A DNA stretch of 64,000 nucleotides from Phenylobacterium sp. NIBR 498073 (GCF_027286305.1 NZ_CP114599.1:2542001-2606000), one strand, 5' to 3'. Positions 51,644 through 61,835 are shown, numbered from the stretch's first letter. Notes: generated by a model from the letters alone, not told the origin. A program made the numbers and translations.

Positions 51644-53887
51644 GGGCAGCCAGGGCCAATTCACCTTCAGCTGCGCGTACATCGCTCCGGCGAGGTTCAT
51701 GTAGTCGTCGGTCCACGGCCGGGCCGCGGTCGGGTCCGTCTGCGCCCAGCGGCCGTCGGCCTCGTACGGCGCCAGCGCCGCCAGGCTGCGGCTCACGATC
51801 ATCGCGTCCTCGGCCGACTCCCAGAGCGGCGGGCTGCCCTTGGCCGGGCTGTGGCGCTGGATCAGGGCGAACCCTCCCGCCGCCTCGGCGACCGCCATGG
51901 CCGGCGCGCGCAGCTCGAGATTGCGGTTCGACAGGTGGACGATGAGCACGCCGTCGGGCTTGAGCTTGGCCAGATAGCCCTTCATCGCCTCGACGGTCAG
52001 CAGGTGCGCCGGCACCGCGTCTGACGAGAAGGCGTCGATCAGCAGGACGTCGAACGTTCCGGCCGGCTGCTTGGCGAGGGTCAGGCGCGCGTCGCCGACG
52101 ACATAGTCGATCGCCCCCTTGGCGCAGGTCGTCGTGTAGCTGAAGTACTTGGGATCGGTCGACAGCCGGATCACCAGCGGGTCGATCTCGAAGAAGGTCA
52201 GGTGGTCGCCCTTGCGGGAATAGGCTGCGACCGCCCCCGTCCCCAGGCCCACCGCCCCGACCCGCAGCGGGGTCGGACGCTTGGTCTCGTGGCTGAACAC
52301 CTGCCCGATCGGCGTCTCCGGCGCGTAGTAGACGAGAGGACGGCACATGTAGCGCGGGTCCTGGGCCTGAGCGCCGTGCAAGGTCGTGCCGTGCGACAGC
52401 ATCTTCACCGCTCCGCCCATCGCCGGGACGGGCATCTCCGACTGGCGAAGGACGCCGAAGAAGCTGCGCCAGCTCTGGCGCACGTCGACACGGTCGCCGA
52501 CCAGCTCGGCGGAGATCGACAGCAGGACCACCAGCCCGAAGAACACGATCATCTGGCGGCGGATCACGAAGGCGCTGACGCTCGCCAGGACCAGAAGGGC
52601 GCCGACGATGACCTTGAAGTGATCGACCATCCCGAACTTCAGGGCGATGACCGGCGCGGCCGCCGCCGCGATGCCCCCCAGCGCGAAAGTGGCCCAGCGC
52701 CAGGGCTCGACGGGCTGAAGCCCCGGTCGCGCCAGGCAGGCCAGCACCAGCACCAAGGGATACTCCCAGACGTTGGTGAAGATCACCGGCGCCAGGAAGG
52801 CGTTGAACGCGCCGCCGACGACGCCGCCAAACGACATCCAGAGATAGAACTCCGTCAGGTGCGCCGGATCGGGCCGCCGGGCGACCAGCGCCTGGTGGCA
52901 CATCAGCGCGGTCAGGAAGAACGCCGCCAGGTGCACCGTCAGCTGCAGCATGAAGTTGGCCGACTTGAACGGCATCAGGGCCGCGCAGGCGACCACCGCC
53001 GCGGCCTGCAGCATCAAGGTCAGCTTCGGCGAGACGATCGGCCTGTCCGAGAAGGCGATGATGAAGGTCAGCAGGTAGAGGGCCAGCGGAATGACCCAGA
53101 GGAACGGCGCCGAGGCCACGTCGGTGGTGATGTGGGTCGTCACCCCGAGCATCAGGCTGGACGGGATCGCCGCCAGGCCGATCCAGATCGCCCGGTCGCG
53201 CCAGCTGGGCGCGGGTCCGGCGGCGGAGGCTGGCGTTTCGATCGTCGCCGCCCTCGCCCGCGAGACGAACAGCGCCAGGGTCGCCATCAGTACTACGAAC
53301 GCGACATAGCCCGTGCTCCAGCCGGCGGTCTGTCCGTGCAGGGTGGCCAGCGGCTCGACCACCGCCGGATAGGCCAGCAGCGCCAGCAGGCTGCCAAGGT
53401 TCGAGGCGGCGTAGAGCACATACGGCTCGGCCCCGGTCTCGGCATGGATGGTGCGCGCATGCCAGGCCTGCACCAGCGGCGCGGTGGCCGACAGGATGGC
53501 GAACGGCGCCCCGATGGAGACCGCCAGCACCCCCAGCAGCCACAGCGACGGGTAGTCGGAGGACGGCTCGCCCAACGCTCCTGTCACCCGCAGCGGCAGG
53601 GCCAGCGCAGCCGCCAGCAGAGCCGCCACATGCACTAGCGCCTGGATCCGCACCGAACGGATTTTCTGGAGAAAGTGGGCGTAGCCGTAGCCCACCAGCA
53701 GCGCGGCTTGGAAGAAGGCGATCGAGGTGTTCCAGACCGAGGAGCTGCCGCCTAGCAGCGGCAGAACCAGCTTGGCCACCATCGGCTGGACCAGGAAAAC
53801 CAGGCCCGCGCTGGCGAAGGTCGTCACCGCGAAAAGGATCGGCGAGATCGAGGCGGCTGGCCGTTCGGCCCGCTCTAACGTGGTCAT
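51641..53887 (-). CDS. Membrane-fused spermidine synthase-like protein
   Basis: 748 aa. Residues about 15-470 hold roughly twelve to fourteen helices of MFS-like character (VTTFASAGLVFLVQPMVAKLVLPLLGGSSSVWNTSIAFFQAALLVGYGYAH). From about 500 a SpeE-like methyltransferase fold follows with GLGTGAVAAYSRKGDHLTFFEIDP, YVVGDARLTL and DVLLIDAFSSDAVPAHLLT. The ATG at 53887 gives MTTLERAERP. True aminopropyl transfer is not assured, because these fusions are uncharacterised. It could act on a membrane-transported substrate. Confidence 0.85.
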   Translation of the reverse strand: MTTLERAERPAASISPILFAVTTFASAGLVFLVQPMVAKLVLPLLGGSSSVWNTSIAFFQAALLVGYGYAHFLQKIRSVRIQALVHVAALLAAALALPLRVTGALGEPSSDYPSLWLLGVLAVSIGAPFAILSATAPLVQAWHARTIHAETGAEPYVLYAASNLGSLLALLAYPAVVEPLATLHGQTAGWSTGYVAFVVLMATLALFVSRARAATIETPASAAGPAPSWRDRAIWIGLAAIPSSLMLGVTTHITTDVASAPFLWVIPLALYLLTFIIAFSDRPIVSPKLTLMLQAAAVVACAALMPFKSANFMLQLTVHLAAFFLTALMCHQALVARRPDPAHLTEFYLWMSFGGVVGGAFNAFLAPVIFTNVWEYPLVLVLACLARPGLQPVEPWRWATFALGGIAAAAAPVIALKFGMVDHFKVIVGALLVLASVSAFVIRRQMIVFFGLVVLLSISAELVGDRVDVRQSWRSFFGVLRQSEMPVPAMGGAVKMLSHGTTLHGAQAQDPRYMCRPLVYYAPETPIGQVFSHETKRPTPLRVGAVGLGTGAVAAYSRKGDHLTFFEIDPLVIRLSTDPKYFSYTTTCAKGAIDYVVGDARLTLAKQPAGTFDVLLIDAFSSDAVPAHLLTVEAMKGYLAKLKPDGVLIVHLSNRNLELRAPAMAVAEAAGGFALIQRHSPAKGSPPLWESAEDAMIVSRSLAALAPYEADGRWAQTDPTAARPWTDDYMNLAGAMYAQLKVNWPWLP

Positions 53888-53971
53888 GGGATCGAATCGG
53901 CTTGTGTGGGGGGCTCCGGCGATGTTGTGGTCAGCCTTCGTCCTTGCCTAGAGCCCGCTGGAGTCGCCCCC

Positions 53972-54463
53972 ATGTTTTCCCTTGAGATCGAAACCCTGGC
54001 GCGGCTGCTGATCGACGAAGCGCGCGAGCGCTCGCTGCGCATCGTCACCGCCGAGAGCTGCACGGGCGGTCTGGTGGCCGGCGCGATCTGCTCGATCCCC
54101 GGAGCCTCGGACGTCTTCGAGCGCGGCTTCATCGTCTACACCAATCGCGCCAAGCAGGAGCTGCTCGGCGTCCCTGGCGACCTGATCGCCGATCTGGGCG
54201 CCGTGTCCGAACCGGTCGCCCGCATGATGGCCGAAGGCGCGCTGGAGGCGTCCAACGCCCATGTCGCCGTCGCGATCACCGGCGTCGCCGGCCCCGGCGG
54301 CGGCACGCCAATGAAGCCGGTGGGCACCGTCCACATCGCCACCGCGCGCTCGAACCAGGCGCTGATGCACCGCGCTGAACTGTTCGACGGCGTCACCCGC
54401 GCCGAGATTCAGGAACAGGCGGTGCAGGCCGCGCTGCAGGCGCTGCGCGACCGTATGACCTAA
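53972..54463 (+). CDS. pncC: CinA C-terminal family, nicotinamide-nucleotide amidase
   Basis: 163 aa, the stand-alone PncC/CinA C-terminal domain that deamidates NMN to NaMN in NAD recycling. Diagnostic: RIVTAESCTGGLVAGAICSIPGASDVFERGFIVYTN (active-site Ser/Lys region), NRAKQELLGV, EGALEASNAHVAVAITGVAGPGGGTPMKPVGTVHIA. The ATG at 53972 is chosen by similarity. The earlier frame is not coding. It converges with the START-domain gene with a four-base overlap. Confidence 0.93.
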   Translation: MFSLEIETLARLLIDEARERSLRIVTAESCTGGLVAGAICSIPGASDVFERGFIVYTNRAKQELLGVPGDLIADLGAVSEPVARMMAEGALEASNAHVAVAITGVAGPGGGTPMKPVGTVHIATARSNQALMHRAELFDGVTRAEIQEQAVQAALQALRDRMT

Positions 54464-54909
54464 GCCGGGTAGAGCGCCCTCGCCCGCCCTTCGAAGCAGG
54501 CCATCAGCCGCTCGACGGCATGGTTGAAGTTGGCGTCCAGAACGCCCGTGAGCAGCCGGGTCTTGAACTCGAAATCGATGTCGAACTCGATCCGGGTTCC
54601 GCCCGGCGCCTCGACGAAGCGCCAGCGGTTCAACAGGTGCTTGAAGGGCCCGGACAGCAGCTGCACATCGATCTGCCGCGCGTTCGCGTCCCGCCGCACG
54701 CGGGTCGAGAAGGCTTCTTTCAGGAACGAGAAGCCCACCCCGACCTTGGCGTCGAACTGGCTGATTCCCTCGCCTGGCGTCGTATGGTTCCAGGTCCGCA
54801 TCGACTGAACCCAGGGCACGAACTGCGGATAGGCCTCCACGTCTCCGACCAGCGCGAACAGCTGGTCGGGCGCATAGGGCAGCACCTTCTCGATATGGTG
54901 ACGCGGCAA
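54460..54909 (-). CDS. START/polyketide cyclase-like protein (Coq10/RatA family)
   Basis: 149 aa. HHIEKVLPYAPDQLFALVGDVEAYPQFVPWVQSMR at the N-terminus and FKTRLLTGVLDANFNHAVERLMACFEGRARALY at the C-terminus are the Coq10/RatA signature, a START-type lipid-binding cavity. In alphaproteobacteria it probably serves as a ubiquinone chaperone. The E. coli RatA toxin role is less likely here. Start is a TTG at 54909 five bases after the lipA stop, because no ATG fits. Conserved linkage lipA-ratA supports it. Confidence 0.9.
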   Translation of the reverse strand: MPRHHIEKVLPYAPDQLFALVGDVEAYPQFVPWVQSMRTWNHTTPGEGISQFDAKVGVGFSFLKEAFSTRVRRDANARQIDVQLLSGPFKHLLNRWRFVEAPGGTRIEFDIDFEFKTRLLTGVLDANFNHAVERLMACFEGRARALYPA

Positions 54910-54913
54910 GCGG

Positions 54914-55876
54914 TTAGGCCGCCGCGTCCTTGGCGATCCGCGCCGCCTTGAGCCGCGCGAAGTCCTCACCGGCGTGGTGCGACGAGCGGGTCAGCGGGCT
55001 GGCGGAGACCATCAGGAACCCCTTGGCTCGCGCGATTTCCTCATAGGCTTTGAACTCGTCGGGCGTCACGAAGCGGTCGATGGCCGCGTGCTTGCGCGTC
55101 GGCTGGAGGTACTGGCCGATGGTCAGGAAGTCGACGCCGGCCGACCGCATGTCGTCCATCACCTGCATGACCTCTTCCTTGGCCTCGCCCAGCCCGACCA
55201 TCAGGCCGGACTTGGTGAACTGGTTGGGGTCGCGCTCCTTCACCCGCTCCAGCAGCCGCAGCGAGTGGTAGTAGCGCGCGCCCGGGCGGATCGAGAGATA
55301 GAGCCGCGGCACCGTCTCGAGGTTGTGGTTGAAGACGTCCGGCTTGGAGTCGATGACGATCTCGGCCGCGCTCGGGGCCTTGCGCAGAAAGTCCGGGGTC
55401 AGGATCTCGATCGTGGTGCCGGGCGCGGCCGCGCGGATCGCATGCACCACCGCGGCGAAGTGCGCGCCGCCGCCGTCGGCCAGGTCGTCCCGGTCGACCG
55501 AGGTGATGACCACATGCTTCAGCCCCATCTTGCGGACCGCGTCGGCGACGCGCGCCGGCTCGGTCGGATCGAGCGGCAGCGGCTTGCCGGTGCTGACGTT
55601 GCAGAAGGCGCAGGCGCGGGTGCAGATCTCGCCCATGATCATCATGGTGGCGTGGCTCTGGCTCCAGCACTCGCCGATATTCGGGCAGGCCGCCTCCTCG
55701 CAGACCGTGGTGAGCCCATGCTCCTTCACGATCGAGCGTGTGGCGTTGTAGCCGGGCGAGCCCGGCGCGCGCACGCGCAGCCATTCCGGCTTTCGCAGGA
55801 TCGGCGTGTCGGGGCGCGACTGCTTTTCGGGATGTCGGGGCCGTGGCCCCCCGAGGGTGTCGATGACGGTCGCCAT
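54914..55876 (-). CDS. lipA: Lipoyl synthase
   Basis: 320 aa radical-SAM enzyme that inserts two sulfurs into octanoyl-protein. The auxiliary cluster [13 protein letters not shown] and the radical-SAM cluster [15 protein letters not shown] are intact, followed by [32 protein letters not shown] and [10 protein letters not shown]. The ATG at 55876 ([18 protein letters not shown]) is the family start. It provides the cofactor for the pyruvate dehydrogenase components encoded 5 kb away. Confidence 0.97.
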   Translation of the reverse strand: MATVIDTLGGPRPRHPEKQSRPDTPILRKPEWLRVRAPGSPGYNATRSIVKEHGLTTVCEEAACPNIGECWSQSHATMMIMGEICTRACAFCNVSTGKPLPLDPTEPARVADAVRKMGLKHVVITSVDRDDLADGGGAHFAAVVHAIRAAAPGTTIEILTPDFLRKAPSAAEIVIDSKPDVFNHNLETVPRLYLSIRPGARYYHSLRLLERVKERDPNQFTKSGLMVGLGEAKEEVMQVMDDMRSAGVDFLTIGQYLQPTRKHAAIDRFVTPDEFKAYEEIARAKGFLMVSASPLTRSSHHAGEDFARLKAARIAKDAAA

Positions 55877-55953
55877 GAGGCCTAGATCGGCTTTCTGCCC
55901 CTTCGGATCAAGGCGTGATTGAGCGGCCCGGCGACGCATGGTCAAACTCGGCC

Positions 55954-56970
55954 ATGGTTCGCGCGTTTCTGCTCGCCGCTCTGCTTCTTTCGCTTGCGGC
56001 CTGCGAGCGCGACGGCGGCCGCGAACCGTTCGCCGAAAGCCGCACCCCGGCCTCGCTCGCGCCGCGGTTCTATCCGCCGGAGGGCTGGGCCTGGGGCTAT
56101 ATCGGCGTCGGCGACCAGCCGCTGCAGCGATATGGCGTGGCCAGCACCCGGCGCGTTCCGGTCGCCACCGTGGTGATCGTACCCGGCTACGGCGAAACCG
56201 CCGAACTCTGGTTCGAGACCGCCTCGGACCTGATCGAGCGCGGCTGCACGGTCTGGATCCTCGACCGCGCCGGCCAGGGCGGCTCCGGACGCTACGTCCT
56301 GCCGCGCGACCTCGGCTTCACCCCCTCCTTCGATCCGGAGGTCGCCGCCCTGCGCGAACTGGTGCGGGTCGTGGTCCGCCCGACGCCCGAAACGCCGCTC
56401 ATCCTGCTGACCCAGGCCGACGGCGCGGTCGTCGCGCTCAGCGCGGTCCGCTCGGGGCTGAGGACGGACGGCGTGATCGCCAGCTCGCCGCAGATCGCCG
56501 AACCGCCGGAAAAGGCCCTTCTTGGGCCTGTGAAGCGCGCCTCCAAACCGCCGCCGGGCTGGAAGCCCTGGAGCCGCGAGCGCGCCGACGACCTCGCCGC
56601 GGGCCGAACCCACGACGCCTGGCGCGGACAGGTCGGCCACGCCTGGATGACGGCCAATCCCGACCTGCGCCTCGCCGGCCCCAGCCTTGGCTGGACCAAT
56701 GCCTTCGAGACCGCCAGCCGGGTCCTGGAATCCGGCGCACGACAGGTCCGCGCGCCTGTCCTGATGCTGAACCCCGACCGGCGCGCCGGCGCCTTCTGCC
56801 GGCAGTTGGCCGATTGCACCGCCACCACCCTGAGCGGCGCTCGCAGCGCCCTGCATATCGAGTCTGATCGCTGGCGCGGCCCCTGGCTCGACGCTGTGGG
56901 GGCCTTCATCGACGCCCGCCAACCCACGGTCACGGCTGCGACGATTTCGGCAGTTCCGGCAAGGCCTTAA
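55954..56970 (+). CDS. Lipoprotein with alpha/beta-hydrolase fold, nucleophile serine absent
   Basis: 338 aa. The lipobox LAAC (14-17) puts the lipidated cysteine at 17. The body resembles lysophospholipase/monoacylglycerol-lipase-like hydrolases: [41 protein letters not shown]. The nucleophile elbow, normally G-x-S-x-G, reads TQADG (153-157), so Ala155 stands where serine is expected. A later His (ALHIESDRW) is present. It is either a pseudo-enzyme with a binding role or uses another residue. The ATG at 55954 starts the signal. A GTG upstream (55915) lacks sense. Confidence 0.7.
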   Translation: MVRAFLLAALLLSLAACERDGGREPFAESRTPASLAPRFYPPEGWAWGYIGVGDQPLQRYGVASTRRVPVATVVIVPGYGETAELWFETASDLIERGCTVWILDRAGQGGSGRYVLPRDLGFTPSFDPEVAALRELVRVVVRPTPETPLILLTQADGAVVALSAVRSGLRTDGVIASSPQIAEPPEKALLGPVKRASKPPPGWKPWSRERADDLAAGRTHDAWRGQVGHAWMTANPDLRLAGPSLGWTNAFETASRVLESGARQVRAPVLMLNPDRRAGAFCRQLADCTATTLSGARSALHIESDRWRGPWLDAVGAFIDARQPTVTAATISAVPARP

Positions 56971-57096
56971 GCGCCTTTCCGCACTTGACGCGCAGGCCGA
57001 AGCTCACGACCTGTTACGCATCTTTTCAACCACCGGCGTCGGCGATAGGCTCGCGCCCAACAATAATCGGCGAGACGTTCGGGGAGGTTTTCGCCT

Positions 57097-58650
57097 TTGT
57101 CGCGTTCTTTTGATCCGCGTTCGTGCGAGCGCTCACTTTTCGATGCGCTGGTCGATGCGCGCGCCACCTACGGCGCCAAGAAGCCGATCCTGGAAGACCA
57201 GGAGCGCAAACCGCTCACCTATACCGACCTGATCCGCGCCTCGTTCGCCCTGGGGCGCAAGATCGCGGACATGACCACCGAAGGCGAGCGCGTCGGCGTC
57301 ATGCTGCCGGCCAGCGCCGGCGCGGTCGTCACCTTCTTCGCCCTGCACGCCTTCGGCCGCACCCCGGCGATGCTCAACTTTACGGCCGGCATCCGCAACC
57401 TGAAGGCCGCCTGCGAGCTGGCCGGGGTCAAGCGCGTGCTCACCTCCCACCGCTTCATCGAGCAGGGCAAGCTGCACGACCTGATCGACGCCCTGGAGCC
57501 CTTGGCGACGGTCACCTATCTCGAAGACGTACGCGAGACGGTCGGCCTGTCTGACAAGCTGTTCGCGGCCGCGGCCGGCGCCTTCCCCAAGCGCTTCCGC
57601 GCCGCCACCAAGCCGTCGGACCCGGGCGTGATCCTGTTCACCTCCGGCAGCTTCGGCGCGCCGCGCGGGGTGATCCTCAGCCAATCGAACCTGATCGCCA
57701 ATGTCGAGCAGGTCGCCGCCCACATCCCGCTCGACCCGTCGTGGGTGATGTTCAACCCGCTGCCGACCTTCCACTGCTTCGGCCTCACCGGCGGGGTGCT
57801 GCTGCCGCTGCTGAAGGGCATGAAGGCGTTCGAGTATCCCTCGCCGCTGCACGTCAAGCAGATCCCGCCGCTGATCAAGGACACCGGTGCCTCGATCCTG
57901 TTCGCGACCGACACCTTCCTCAATCAGTACGCCCGCGCCGCCGAGCGCGATGAGCTGTCGGGCCTGAAGTTCATCGTCTGCGGCGCCGAGAAGGTGCGCG
58001 ACGAAACCCACAACCTGATCCGCGACCGCTTCGGCGACATCCCGGTGCTTGAGGGCTATGGCGCGACCGAGGCCTCGCCCGTGATCGCCGTGAACAAGCC
58101 CACCGACAACCGTCGCGGCACTGTCGGCGGCCTGCTGCCAGGCATGGAGATCAAGCTGGAAAAGGTCGAAGGCATCCCGGGCGGCGGCCGCCTGTACGTC
58201 CGTGGCCCCAACGTCATGGCCGGTTACCTCACCGAGAACGGCCTCGAACCGCCGCCGGGCGGCTGGCACGACACGGGTGACGTGGTCGACATCACTGACG
58301 ACAACTGGATCAAGATCCTCGGGCGAGTGAAACGCTTCGCCAAGATCGGCGGCGAAATGGTCTCGCTGACCGCCGCCGAGGACATCGCCACCGCCGTCTG
58401 GCCCGACAGCCGCCACGCGGTCATCGCCATGCCCGACCCCAAGAAGGGCGAGCGCCTGGTGTTGGTCACCGATCGCCGCGACGCCGATCCCGGCCCGCTG
58501 GTCGCCCATGCCCAGACCATCGGGGCGCCAGAGCTGGCGGTGCCGCGCAAGATCATCCGGGTGACCGAGATCCCGGTGCTCGGCACCGGCAAGACCGACT
58601 ATGTGGCGATCATGCGGATGGCGGAGGCTGACGGGCGCCGCGCCGCCTGA
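57097..58650 (+). CDS. AMP-dependent acyl-activating enzyme (Aas-like acyl-ACP/CoA synthetase)
   Basis: 517 aa ANL-superfamily adenylate-forming enzyme. P-loop ILFTSGSFGAPRGVILSQSN, core YGATEASPVIAV, WHDTGDVVDITDDNWIKILGRVKRFAKIGGEMVSLTAAED (hinge), catalytic Lys in VLGTGKTDYVAI. TSGS rather than TSGT and GGEMVSLTA point to the acyl-ACP synthetase part of Aas (2-acylglycerophosphoethanolamine recycling). No acyltransferase domain is fused. It starts at TTG preceded by GGGGAGG. Confidence 0.9.
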   Translation: MSRSFDPRSCERSLFDALVDARATYGAKKPILEDQERKPLTYTDLIRASFALGRKIADMTTEGERVGVMLPASAGAVVTFFALHAFGRTPAMLNFTAGIRNLKAACELAGVKRVLTSHRFIEQGKLHDLIDALEPLATVTYLEDVRETVGLSDKLFAAAAGAFPKRFRAATKPSDPGVILFTSGSFGAPRGVILSQSNLIANVEQVAAHIPLDPSWVMFNPLPTFHCFGLTGGVLLPLLKGMKAFEYPSPLHVKQIPPLIKDTGASILFATDTFLNQYARAAERDELSGLKFIVCGAEKVRDETHNLIRDRFGDIPVLEGYGATEASPVIAVNKPTDNRRGTVGGLLPGMEIKLEKVEGIPGGGRLYVRGPNVMAGYLTENGLEPPPGGWHDTGDVVDITDDNWIKILGRVKRFAKIGGEMVSLTAAEDIATAVWPDSRHAVIAMPDPKKGERLVLVTDRRDADPGPLVAHAQTIGAPELAVPRKIIRVTEIPVLGTGKTDYVAIMRMAEADGRRAA

Positions 58651-58697
58651 TCCCGACGGCATCGCGCCGCGTCCGGCGCCGATTGGGAGGGACTGCC

Positions 58698-59102
58698 ATG
58701 CCGAACCTCGAGGCCTGGGCGCCGCGGGTGCTGAGCCTGTTGCGCATCATTGCGGCCCTGCTCTTCATGGAGCATGGGCTGATGAAGCTGTTTCACTTCC
58801 CGGCGCCGCAGCCGGGCGCGCCGGACCCACTGCCGATGATGCTGCTGGCGGCGGCCTGGATCGAGGTGATCGGCGGCGGCCTGCTGGCGCTGGGGCTGTT
58901 CACCCCGCTGGCGGCCTTCGTCTGCTCCGGGCAGATGGCGGCGGCCTACTTCATCGCCCACGCCTCGCAGGGATTCTGGCCGGCGCTCAACGGCGGCGAG
59001 CCGGCGATCCTGTACTGCTTCGTCTTCTTCTATCTGGTGTTCGCCGGCGGCGGCGCCTGGAGCCTGGACGCCATGCGCCGCGGTCGCCGCCGACGGCTGT
59101 AG
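58698..59102 (+). CDS. DoxX family membrane protein
   Basis: 134 aa with four hydrophobic helices. APRVLSLLRIIAALLFMEHGLMKLFHFP and LLAAAWIEVIGGGLLALGLFTPLAAFVCSGQMAAAYFIAH are the DoxX hallmark. Its role in the family ranges from thiosulfate:quinone oxidation to redox stress, and cannot be fixed here. GGGAGG lies eight bases before the ATG at 58698. It follows the acyl-activating enzyme by 48 bases. Confidence 0.9.
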   Translation: MPNLEAWAPRVLSLLRIIAALLFMEHGLMKLFHFPAPQPGAPDPLPMMLLAAAWIEVIGGGLLALGLFTPLAAFVCSGQMAAAYFIAHASQGFWPALNGGEPAILYCFVFFYLVFAGGGAWSLDAMRRGRRRRL

Positions 59103-59107
59103 TCCGA

Positions 59108-59127
59108 GGGCGCCAGGATCGGCGCCC
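59108..59127. terminator. Short hairpin between doxX and lpdA
   Basis: Arms gggcgcc (59108-59114) and ggcgccc (59121-59127) with loop aggatc lie between the convergent stops of doxX and lpdA. Suitable as a shared terminator, with no T-run. Confidence 0.45.
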
Positions 59128-59136
59128 CCGCCTGAC

Positions 59137-60537
59137 TCAGATGTGCAGGACGCGTCCATAGGCGTCGAGCGCGGCCTCGTGCATCGCCTCGCTCAGGGTC
59201 GGGTGCGGGAAGACGGTGGCGAACACCTCCTCCTCCGTGGCCTCCAGGGTGATGGCCAGGGTGAAGCCCTGGATCATCTCGGTGACTTCCGCGCCGATCA
59301 TGTGCGCGCCGATCAGCGCGCCGGTCTTGCCGTCGAAAACGGTCTTCACGAAGCCGTCGGTTTCGCCGGCGGCGATCGCCTTGCCGTTCACCTTGAACGG
59401 GAAGCGGCCGACCTTGGCCTCGATCCCCTGCTCCTTGGCCTGCGCCTCGGTCAGACCGACAGAGGCGATCTGCGGCGTCGAATAGGTGCAGCCGGGGATC
59501 GGCGAGCTGAGGTTGTTAGGCTTCAGGCCGGCGATGTGCTCGATGCAGTGGACGCCTTCGTGGCTGGCCTTGTGCGCCAGCCAGGGCGGGCCGGCGACAT
59601 CGCCGATCGCGTAGAGGCCCGGCACGCCGGTCCCGCCATGGGCGTCTGTGACCACGTGGGTCTTCTCGACCTTCGCGCCCAGAGCCTCCAGCCCCAGGTC
59701 CTCGACATTGCCGACGATGCCGATGGCGACGATGGCGATGTCGGCCTCGAGCGTCTCGGCCTTGCCGCCGGCTTCCAGTTCGATGGTCACGCCGGCCTTG
59801 GACTTGGACAGCTTCTTGACGCTGGCGCCGACCCGGAACTTCAGGCCACGCTTCTCGAACGCCTTGTGGGCGGTCTTCGAAACCTCCTCGTCCTCGACCG
59901 GCAGGATGCGCGGCAACGCCTCGATCACGGTCACGTCCGAGCCCAACGCCCTGTAGAAGCTGGCGAACTCGATGCCGATGGCGCCCGAGCCGATGACGAT
60001 CAGCGACTTCGGGGCCGCCTTCGGAACCATCGCTTCGCGATAGGTCCAGATGCGCTCGCCGTCCGGCTCCATGCCGATCGCCGGGACCGTGCGCGCCCGC
60101 GCGCCGGTGGCCAGGATCACGTGCTTGGCCTGCACCGTCCGCGCGCCGCCCGCCTTCAGCGCCACGACCACCTTCGGCGCGCCCTGCCCCTTTTCGAGCT
60201 TGGCGACGCCCTCGATGACCTCGATCTTGTGCTTCTTCATCAGGAAGGCGACGCCCGAGTTCAGCTGGCCGGCGACCTTGCGCGAACGCTCAATGATCTT
60301 GCTGAAGTCGAAGCTCGCCTTCTCGATCTTGAGGCCGTAGTCGGCCATGTGGCTGAGGTTCTCGTAGGCCTCGCCGGACTTCAGCAGGGCCTTGGTGGGG
60401 ATGCAGCCCCAGTTGAGGCAGACGCCGCCCAGCGCTTCGCGCTCGACGATGGCGGTCTTGAAGCCGAGCTGGCTGGCGCGGATGGCGGTCACATAGCCGC
60501 CGGGCCCCGAGCCGATGACGATGACGTCGAAATCCAT
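59137..60537 (-). CDS. lpdA: Dihydrolipoyl dehydrogenase (E3)
   Basis: 466 aa. FAD motif VIGSGPGGYVTAIRASQLG, redox disulfide GGVCLNWGCIPTKALL, NAD motif VIGSGAIGIEFASFYRALG, GLYAIGDVAGPPWLAHKASHEG and the C-terminal His-Glu (VFPHPTLSEAMHEAALDAYGR). It reoxidises dihydrolipoyl groups of E2 with NAD+. It is last in the pdh operon, 14 bases after pdhC. Confidence 0.96.
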   Translation of the reverse strand: MDFDVIVIGSGPGGYVTAIRASQLGFKTAIVEREALGGVCLNWGCIPTKALLKSGEAYENLSHMADYGLKIEKASFDFSKIIERSRKVAGQLNSGVAFLMKKHKIEVIEGVAKLEKGQGAPKVVVALKAGGARTVQAKHVILATGARARTVPAIGMEPDGERIWTYREAMVPKAAPKSLIVIGSGAIGIEFASFYRALGSDVTVIEALPRILPVEDEEVSKTAHKAFEKRGLKFRVGASVKKLSKSKAGVTIELEAGGKAETLEADIAIVAIGIVGNVEDLGLEALGAKVEKTHVVTDAHGGTGVPGLYAIGDVAGPPWLAHKASHEGVHCIEHIAGLKPNNLSSPIPGCTYSTPQIASVGLTEAQAKEQGIEAKVGRFPFKVNGKAIAAGETDGFVKTVFDGKTGALIGAHMIGAEVTEMIQGFTLAITLEATEEEVFATVFPHPTLSEAMHEAALDAYGRVLHI

Positions 60538-60551
60538 GACTTACTGCTTCC

Positions 60552-61835
60552 TCAGACGATCATCGTGATGGGGTCTTCGATCAGGGCCTTGAAGGCCTGC
60601 AGCCAGCGCGCGCCGGTCGCGCCGTCCACCACGCGGTGATCGCAGGACAAGGTGACGGTCATCACCGTGGCGATCGCCAGCTGGCCGTTCTTGACCACCG
60701 GCCGCGGTTCGCCCGCGCCCACCGACAGAATGCAGCCCTGCGGCTCGTTGATGATCGAGCCGAACGACTTGATGCCGAACATGCCCAGGTTCGACACCGA
60801 GAAGGTGCCGCCCTGGAACTCTTCGGGCTTCAGCTTGCGGGTGCGGGCCCGCTCGGCCAGGTCCTTAGCCTCGACTGCGATCTGGGCCAGGCCCTTGGTC
60901 TCGGCCTTGCGGATGATCGGGGTGATCAGCCCGCCCTCGATCGCCACCGCCATGGCGATGTCGGCGTTATGGTGCATGGCGATGCCTTCGGGCGAGTACG
61001 ACGCATTCGCCTCCGGCACCTGCTTCAGGGCCACGGCGGCGGCCTTGATCACCAGGTCGTTGACGCTGACCTTCACGCCCTGCTTCTCCAGCATGGCGTT
61101 GATCTTGGCGCGGCTGGACAGCAGGCCGTCGATCTCCAGATCGATGGTCAGCGGGAAGTGCGGCACATCGCGGAAGCTGTCGGTCATCCGCCGCGCGACG
61201 GTCTTGCGCATGCCGTCCAACGGAATGAGGTCGTAGCTGCCGTCCGGTATGCCCATCTGGGCGAGGCTCAGCGCCTGACGCGGGGCCGCGGCGCTCGTAG
61301 CCGCAGCGGCGGCCGGCTTGGCGACCTGGGGCGTCGCGCCTTCGACGTCGCGCTTGATGATCCGCCCATGCGGGCCCGAGCCCTGCACCTGGCCGAGGTC
61401 CAGGCCCTTCTGCTCGGCGATCCGCCGCGCCAGCGGCGAGGCGAAGATCCGCTCGCCCGAGGCCCGAGCGGGCGCAGGCGCCGCCGCAACCGGCGCCGGA
61501 GCGGGCTTAGGCGCCTCGGCCTTGGCGGGCTCAGCCTTCGGAGCCTCCGCCTTCGCCGGTTCGGCCTTGGGAGCCGGCGGCGCGGCGGCCGCGTCGTCGC
61601 CGCTCAGGCGGGCGATAGGAGTGTTGACCTTCACGCCCTCGGAGCCTTCCGGCACCAGGATGTCCTCGACCACGCCCTCGTCGACGGCCTCGACCTCCAT
61701 GGTCGCCTTGTCGGTCTCGATTTCGGCGATCACGTCGCCGGACGAGACCTTGTCGCCCTTCTTCACATGCCACTTGGCGAGCGTGCCCTCCTCCATGGTC
61801 GGAGAGAGCGCGGGCATCAGAACATCAATGGACAT
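60552..61835 (-). CDS. pdhC: Pyruvate dehydrogenase E2, dihydrolipoamide acetyltransferase
   Basis: 427 aa. One N-terminal lipoyl domain (lipoyl lysine in ETDKATMEV, about 1-80), an Ala/Pro/Lys linker with repeats of [10 protein letters not shown], a peripheral subunit-binding domain ([37 protein letters not shown]), and a catalytic domain with [18 protein letters not shown] at 61835. It forms the core of the complex and transfers acetyl to CoA. The operon partners pdhA and pdhB lie upstream with a GFA gene in between. Confidence 0.95.
   Translation of the reverse strand: MSIDVLMPALSPTMEEGTLAKWHVKKGDKVSSGDVIAEIETDKATMEVEAVDEGVVEDILVPEGSEGVKVNTPIARLSGDDAAAAPPAPKAEPAKAEAPKAEPAKAEAPKPAPAPVAAAPAPARASGERIFASPLARRIAEQKGLDLGQVQGSGPHGRIIKRDVEGATPQVAKPAAAAATSAAAPRQALSLAQMGIPDGSYDLIPLDGMRKTVARRMTDSFRDVPHFPLTIDLEIDGLLSSRAKINAMLEKQGVKVSVNDLVIKAAAVALKQVPEANASYSPEGIAMHHNADIAMAVAIEGGLITPIIRKAETKGLAQIAVEAKDLAERARTRKLKPEEFQGGTFSVSNLGMFGIKSFGSIINEPQGCILSVGAGEPRPVVKNGQLAIATVMTVTLSCDHRVVDGATGARWLQAFKALIEDPITMIV

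Noticed and set aside
54460..54909. RatA toxin of a toxin-antitoxin pair
   Set aside because: No RatB-like partner is adjacent. Linkage to lipA and the Coq10-type sequence favour the ubiquinone-related role.
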